A DNA stretch of 64,000 nt, from positions 711,191 through 775,190 of the forward strand of contig NZ_JBGCCH010000002.1 of NCBI RefSeq assembly GCF_041261205.1, given 5' to 3'. Origin of the DNA: Catenulispora sp. MAP5-51 (GTDB lineage Bacteria; Actinomycetota; Actinomycetes; Streptomycetales; Catenulisporaceae). The notes beneath the pieces are model-generated. The model searched no databases, was not told the DNA's origin, and saw only the letters and a list, made by a program, of their open reading frames with translations. The position numbers and the translations under genes are program-made. Position 1 is the first letter of the stretch, and the number at the start of each line of letters is the position of its first letter. Below, in pieces: positions 60,525 through 64,000 of the stretch.

Positions 60525-61217
60525 GTGCTGAGCGACGGACCCGTGCGGCTGCGGCCGCTGGCCTTGTCCGACGCGCCGGCCTGGCGGGAGCTGAAGGAGC
60601 GGAACCGGTCCTGGCTGACGCGCTGGGAGGCCACCGTGCCGCCCGGCGACACCAGCGGGCGGATCACCTTCCGGCAGATGGTGCGGCGGCTGCGCGCCGA
60701 GGCGCTGGCCGGGCGGATGCTGCCGTTCGCGATCGACTACGCCGATCCCCTGGACCCGGCCGACGCCCTGGACGACGCGCTCGCCGAGGGCGAGCACGCC
60801 GGGCGCCGCCCGCGCCGGCCCGCCAAGCACGCCGCGCACCGGCTCGTCGGGCAGCTCACCGTCTCCAGCATCACCTGGGGCTCGCTGCGCTCGGCCAACA
60901 TCGGCTACTGGGTCGACGAGACCGTCGCGGGCCGAGGCATCACGCCGACGGCGGTCGCGTTGGCCGTCGACCACTGTTTCCGGGCCGGCGGGATGCACCG
61001 GATCGAGGTCTGCATCCGGCCGGAGAACGCGGCGAGCCTGCGGGTGGTGCACAAGCTCGGGTTCCGCCCCGAAGGGCTGCGCCGTGCGTACCTGCACATC
61101 GACGGCGACTGGCGCGACCACGAGGCGTTCGCGCTGACCGCCGAGGAGGTGCCCGACGGGCTGCTGTCCCGCTGGCACGTCACTCTTTCGAGGAGTGGCT
61201 CTACTCCGGCGGGGTGA
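60525..61217 (+). CDS. GNAT family N-acetyltransferase (RimJ/RimL-like)
   Basis: A 230-residue acetyltransferase: PVRLRPLALSDAPAWRELKERNRSWLTRWEAT at the start, acetyl-CoA strand and loop ANIGYWVDETVAGRGITPTAVALAVDHCF (the RGxxT motif A variant), then HRIEVCIRPENAASLRVVHKLGFRPEGLRRAYLHIDGDWRDHEAFALT, typical of RimJ/RimL enzymes that modify protein N-termini. An insert (~75-105, ALDDALAEGEHAGRRPRRPAKHA) is larger than in most relatives. GTG start chosen; the frame continues up to the MogA stop, so a start overlapping MogA is possible. Confidence 0.9.
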   Translation: MLSDGPVRLRPLALSDAPAWRELKERNRSWLTRWEATVPPGDTSGRITFRQMVRRLRAEALAGRMLPFAIDYADPLDPADALDDALAEGEHAGRRPRRPAKHAAHRLVGQLTVSSITWGSLRSANIGYWVDETVAGRGITPTAVALAVDHCFRAGGMHRIEVCIRPENAASLRVVHKLGFRPEGLRRAYLHIDGDWRDHEAFALTAEEVPDGLLSRWHVTLSRSGSTPAG

Positions 61218-61367
61218 CAAATGGTGTGGAGCATGCTTGATGGGGGAACAGCGGACACCTTAGACTGATCAACTGGCCCCTTCTGTCACAACAGTCTCGT
61301 CACAACCTCAACGACACGCCGACAGAATGCGCCTTGATGATCGTCGCCCCCTCTACTGTGCTGTGTT

Positions 61368-62210
61368 GTGAGCAGCAGCGGCCTCATCTATGCGGGAATC
61401 GTCGGCGCCTGGGCGGTGTACCTCGTCCCAGTGTGGCTGCGTAGGGAAGAGCAGCTGAACGAGGCCCGTGAGAAGGCCCGATACGCCGCCGCGATCCGCA
61501 CCCTGGGCCGCAGCGAACGCTTCGAGAAGAAGGTGCTCGCCGAGGAGTCGCTGGCCGCCACCGGAACCGACGGGGCCCCCGGCCCGCGCGCCGGCGATCC
61601 GCGCACCGCGGGAAAGGCCGCGGGGAAGACCACAGCGAAGGCTCCGGAGAAGGCCCCGCCGCGCAAGACCGCGGTCCTGCCGACGCCGGCCTCGGTCGAG
61701 AGCCTCAAGCAGAAGCCCGCGCTCAAGGCCAAGGCCTCGCCGTCCCCGGCCGCCCAGCCCCGCAAGCGCGTCACCGCTCGCCTGCCGCACCACCACCCGG
61801 TCGCCAAGCCGTCCCCGGCCGCCACGGCCGCCCGGCGCCGCGGCGTGCTGCTGATGCGCCGCCGCCGCGTGGTCGCCGGACTGTTCGCGCTGGCGACCCT
61901 GGGCGCCGTCGTGAGCACGATCCTGGGCCTGGACTACATCTGGGCCATGCTCGCCCCGGCGGCGCTGTTCTCCGGCTATGTCGTCTACATCCGCCGCGAC
62001 GAGGTGCAGCGCACCCGCGAGCGCTACCGCCGCCGCGAGGCCGCGGTGGCCGCCGAACGGCGCCGCGAACGGCAGCGTCAGCCGGAGCAGCGCACGACCG
62101 CGCCGGCAGCACCCGCGGCCCCGGTCGAAGCCGGTGTGCGCGAGCCCGAGTCCACGGTGTGGCGTCCCGCACAGTCCTCCCCCGAGTACCGGCGCGCAGC
62201 CAACGGCTAG
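61368..62210 (+). CDS. sepX: Divisome protein SepX/GlpR
   Basis: A 280-residue membrane protein of the SepX/GlpR family, which in actinomycetes sits at the division septum and, in mycolata, binds the gephyrin-like protein Glp. Layout: N-terminal helix SGLIYAGIVGAWAVYLVPVWLRREEQL (residues 4-30), the conserved SERFEKKVL, a long basic Ala/Pro/Lys-rich linker (~70-155), then RRRGVLLMRRRRVVAGLFALATLGAVVSTILGLDYIWAMLAPAALFSGYVVYIRR (two helices) and a charged helix (VQRTRERYRRREAAVAAERRRERQRQ). TACTGT 8 bases before the GTG suggests leaderless transcription. Confidence 0.88.
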   Translation: MSSSGLIYAGIVGAWAVYLVPVWLRREEQLNEAREKARYAAAIRTLGRSERFEKKVLAEESLAATGTDGAPGPRAGDPRTAGKAAGKTTAKAPEKAPPRKTAVLPTPASVESLKQKPALKAKASPSPAAQPRKRVTARLPHHHPVAKPSPAATAARRRGVLLMRRRRVVAGLFALATLGAVVSTILGLDYIWAMLAPAALFSGYVVYIRRDEVQRTRERYRRREAAVAAERRRERQRQPEQRTTAPAAPAAPVEAGVREPESTVWRPAQSSPEYRRAANG

Positions 62211-62268
62211 CGCCGGGAAACGGGTTTCAGAACGAGTCGGCCCATGTGATAGATTTCTGACTCGTTGA

Positions 62269-62342
62269 GGGCCTGTGGCGCAGCCTGGTAGCGCACCTCG
62301 TTCGCATCGAGGGGGTCAGGAGTTCAAATCTCCTCAGGTCCA
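62269..62342 (+). tRNA. tRNA-Ala (anticodon CGC)
   Basis: A 74-base cloverleaf: acceptor GGGCCTG/CAGGTCC, D-arm GCGCAGCCTGGTAGCGC, anticodon stem CCTCG/CGAGG with loop TTCGCAT, T-arm AGGAGTTCAAATCTCCT, discriminator A. The CGC anticodon reads GCG codons. Confidence 0.9.
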
Positions 62343-62352
62343 CACTCAACGT

Positions 62353-62394
62353 ATTGGGGCTTCCAGAGAAATCTGGGAGCCCCAATGCTTTTTT
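62353..62394 (+). terminator. Rho-independent terminator after tRNA-Ala
   Basis: ATTGGGGCTTCCAGA / TCTGGGAGCCCCAAT (15 pairs, one G-U) with a GAAA loop, followed by GCTTTTTTG: stem plus T tract. Confidence 0.95.
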
Positions 62395-62468
62395 GCCGTG
62401 CTACTCCATATGACTGCACGACGGGACCACTGCGTTTGTCACGCGGACGGTCCGGCTAGATCCGCTCC

Positions 62469-63629
62469 ATGTTCGGTCATCTCCGTCATCTCCGTGCCGC
62501 GGCGGCCTGCGCGGTCGTCGCCGGCGTACTGGCCGTCTCGGCCACGACGGCAGCCGGCTCCACGCGGCCGCCGACGCCCCCTTCCGGCTTCCAGCAACAG
62601 TTGGAGGCGCTCGTGCACGAGCCGGGCGGGCCGCCCGGCGTCATCGTGACGTTCGCGCGTCAGGGCGCCTCGAACGTCTACCGCGCCGGGGTCGCGGACC
62701 TCGCCACAGGACGGCCGCCGAAGCCGCGGGACTCCATGCGGATCGCCAGTGTCGCCAAGGCCTTCAGCGGGGCCGTGGCGCTCTCACTGGCGGCCCGGGG
62801 AACACTCGGACTCGACGACACCATCGCGCGCTGGCTGCCCTCCCTGCCGGCTTCCTGGGGCCGCGTGACACTCCGGCAACTGTTGCAGCACACCAGCGGA
62901 CTCCCGGACTACTCACAGGCCCCCGCGTTCGGCGCGGAACTCCAAGCGGATCCGCACCACGTGTTCGCACCGGACGACCTGTTGTCGTTCGTGGCCTCGG
63001 AGCCGCTGTTGTTCGTCCCGGGCACGCGGTATCAGTACTCCAACTCCGACAACATCGCTGTCGCGCTCATGGCCCAGGCGGCGACCGGACGCAGCTACGA
63101 GCAGCTGCTGAGCGGCCTGGTGTACCGGCGCATCGGGCTGCGCAAGACAAGCCTTCCCATCGGCTATGAGATGCCGATCCCATACATCCACGGCTACGGG
63201 GAACGTGATGGCCGGCTCACCGACGTGAGCACCGAGTTCACCGCCTCCGCCTCCTGGGCGTCCGGAGGAATCGTCTCGACCCCGCAGGATCTGAACGCCT
63301 TCATCGCGGCCTACGGTGGCCCCCGGTTCCTGCCGCAAAACGTGCGCCAGGCACAGCTGGCGTTCATCGACGGCAGCTCCGAACCCGCCGGCCCCGGGCA
63401 GAACTCGGCCGGCCTCGCCATCTTCCGCTACGTGACCCGGTGCGGCACCGTCTACGGCCACACCGGCAACACCTCGGGGTACACACAGTTCACCGCGGCC
63501 TCCCCGGACGGCACGCATTCTTTGACGTTCTCAGTCAACGCACAGATCACCGAGAAGACGGATCCGGCGGTGTTCGCCACGATGCGGGCCGTCGAAGAGA
63601 ACGCGGTCTGCGAGCTGCTTCGTCGGTAG
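62469..63629 (+). CDS. Secreted serine hydrolase (beta-lactamase/D-alanyl-D-alanine carboxypeptidase family)
   Basis: A 386-residue exported serine enzyme. The signal peptide covers ~1-35 (LRAAAACAVVAGVLAVSATTAAGS). The class C/DD-peptidase motifs are complete: SVAK (RIASVAKAFSG, ~95-98), YSN (TRYQYSNSDN, ~190-192) and HTG (YGHTGNTSGYT, ~338-340). QLLQHTSGLPDYSQ is the family block between them. TAGATC ends 6 bases before the ATG, so it is probably leaderless. It is an intact relative of the decayed gene at 16805-17626. It may act on peptidoglycan or on small esters. It converges with the rRNA operon through a strong terminator. Confidence 0.9.
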   Translation: MFGHLRHLRAAAACAVVAGVLAVSATTAAGSTRPPTPPSGFQQQLEALVHEPGGPPGVIVTFARQGASNVYRAGVADLATGRPPKPRDSMRIASVAKAFSGAVALSLAARGTLGLDDTIARWLPSLPASWGRVTLRQLLQHTSGLPDYSQAPAFGAELQADPHHVFAPDDLLSFVASEPLLFVPGTRYQYSNSDNIAVALMAQAATGRSYEQLLSGLVYRRIGLRKTSLPIGYEMPIPYIHGYGERDGRLTDVSTEFTASASWASGGIVSTPQDLNAFIAAYGGPRFLPQNVRQAQLAFIDGSSEPAGPGQNSAGLAIFRYVTRCGTVYGHTGNTSGYTQFTAASPDGTHSLTFSVNAQITEKTDPAVFATMRAVEENAVCELLRR

Positions 63630-63641
63630 AAGCCCGGAAAC

Positions 63642-63678
63642 GACTCAGGCCCCGAACCAAAGGTTCGGGGCCTGAGTC
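63642..63678. terminator. Bidirectional terminator between serine hydrolase and rRNA operon
   Basis: Perfect 17-pair stem GACTCAGGCCCCGAACC / GGTTCGGGGCCTGAGTC, loop AAA, with A/T-rich TATAAATTTA on the rRNA side; serves both directions. Confidence 0.95.
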
Positions 63679-63688
63679 TATAAATTTA

Positions 63689-63807
63689 GTCCGGCCGCGT
63701 CCTACTCTCCCACCAGGTCCCCCTGGCAGTACCATCGGCGCTGGCGGGCTTAGCTTCCGGGTTCGGAATGGGACCGGGCGTTTCCCCACCGCTATGGCGG
63801 CCGTAAC
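63689..63807 (-). rRNA. rrf: 5S ribosomal RNA
   Basis: The minus strand has the conserved 5S core: CATTCCGAACCCGGAAGCTA, AGCCCGCCAGCGCCGATGGT and TGGGAGAGTAGGACGC. It is closest in form to actinobacterial 5S. The ends are approximate to a few bases. It is the last gene of the rRNA operon. Confidence 0.93.
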
Positions 63808-63923
63808 ATCTCGAGACAACCAGCCGAGAAACAGACACACGTCTCTCGAGGCCAGTAGGGGTCTCAGATCTAAACAGTGGATGCGAGCAGCAAGAAACTC
63901 TTGCAAAAAAAGTGTCAGCTTTG

Positions 63924-64000
63924 TGGTCAAGCCCTCGGCCTATTAGTACCGGTCCGCTACACCCCTCACGGAGCTTCCACGCCCGGCCTATCAACCCGGT
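63924..64000 (-). rRNA. rrl: 23S ribosomal RNA, 3' end
   Basis: The minus strand reads GGTTGATAGGCCGGGCGTGG, AAGCTCCGTGAGGGGTGTAG and CCGGTACTAATAGGCCGAGG GCTTGACC, the conserved 3' end of 23S rRNA (sarcin-ricin region lies further in). The gene continues beyond the window. The exact 3' end is approximate; the 63808-63923 spacer to 5S holds no tRNA. Confidence 0.92.

Noticed and set aside
1..64000. CRISPR arrays, integrase genes or replication origins
   Set aside because: No regularly spaced direct repeats of CRISPR size, no tyrosine or serine integrase, and no DnaA-box cluster was seen; the phased 15-base repeats at 8431-8490 are too short and have no spacers.

Overview
This window is high-GC DNA (third-codon-position G/C bias, many GTG starts, many genes that look leaderless) from an actinomycete. 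Supporting signs are the WXG100 protein, the SepX/GlpR divisome protein next to MogA and a RimJ-like acetyltransferase, and actinobacterial 5S and 23S rRNA sequences. A member of the Catenulisporales, Streptosporangiales or a related order would fit, but I cannot name a genus from sequence alone.

Layout. (1) 0-21.4 kb is an orderly chromosomal region of small regulator/target pairs: AraC; lipoprotein; TetR with a CocE-type hydrolase; ArsR; TetR with an organic hydroperoxide reductase (Ohr); DUF3052; MFS pump with MarR; YbaK-like deacylase; a PQ-rich membrane protein with a WXG100 protein; amidohydrolase with MarR; a DUF6542-like membrane protein with an LCP cell-wall ligase; a methyltransferase facing an XRE-cupin regulator; a decayed serine hydrolase; a second XRE-cupin with an MFS pump; and TetR with a DUF1772 membrane protein. 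Several intergenic gaps carry clear palindromic operators. (2) 21.4-58.5 kb is an accessory region. It opens where a VOC/glyoxalase gene is cut after about 26 codons and closes beside the 3' end of tRNA-Lys. It holds transposase debris of at least four families (ISKra4, IS481, IS66, Tn3), one intact insertion sequence with 63-bp perfect inverted repeats, truncated genes joined head to head, and a diverged repeat family in three copies (one split by the intact insertion sequence). Between these lie intact genes: a pRiA4b ORF-3-like protein, an AbiEi/DUF559-like protein, a DUF234-type ATPase, a DUF2786 protein with an unknown partner, a small cluster (ABM-like protein, thioesterase, FAD oxidase, LuxR regulator), nicotinamidase, a helicase-associated protein, a DUF6529 membrane protein, a COG4705 membrane protein, two tandem Tat-exported deaminases, a dynamin-like GTPase, an SMI1/KNR4 immunity protein beside a broken nuclease toxin, and a large secreted NucA/NucB nuclease fused to a DUF4434-like domain. 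(3) 58.6-64 kb is stable core: tRNA-Lys, Glu, Asp, Phe and Ala, YccF, MogA, RimJ-like acetyltransferase, SepX/GlpR, an intact serine hydrolase, and the 3' end of an rRNA operon (23S, 5S) on the minus strand.

The best candidates for undescribed biology are the paired Tat-exported deaminases, the secreted nuclease plus glycosidase-like fusion, the lone dynamin-like GTPase, the dispersed hairpin repeat family, and the DUF2786/unknown gene pair. No CRISPR array was seen. Functions come from motif and family recognition by eye; no database search was run.
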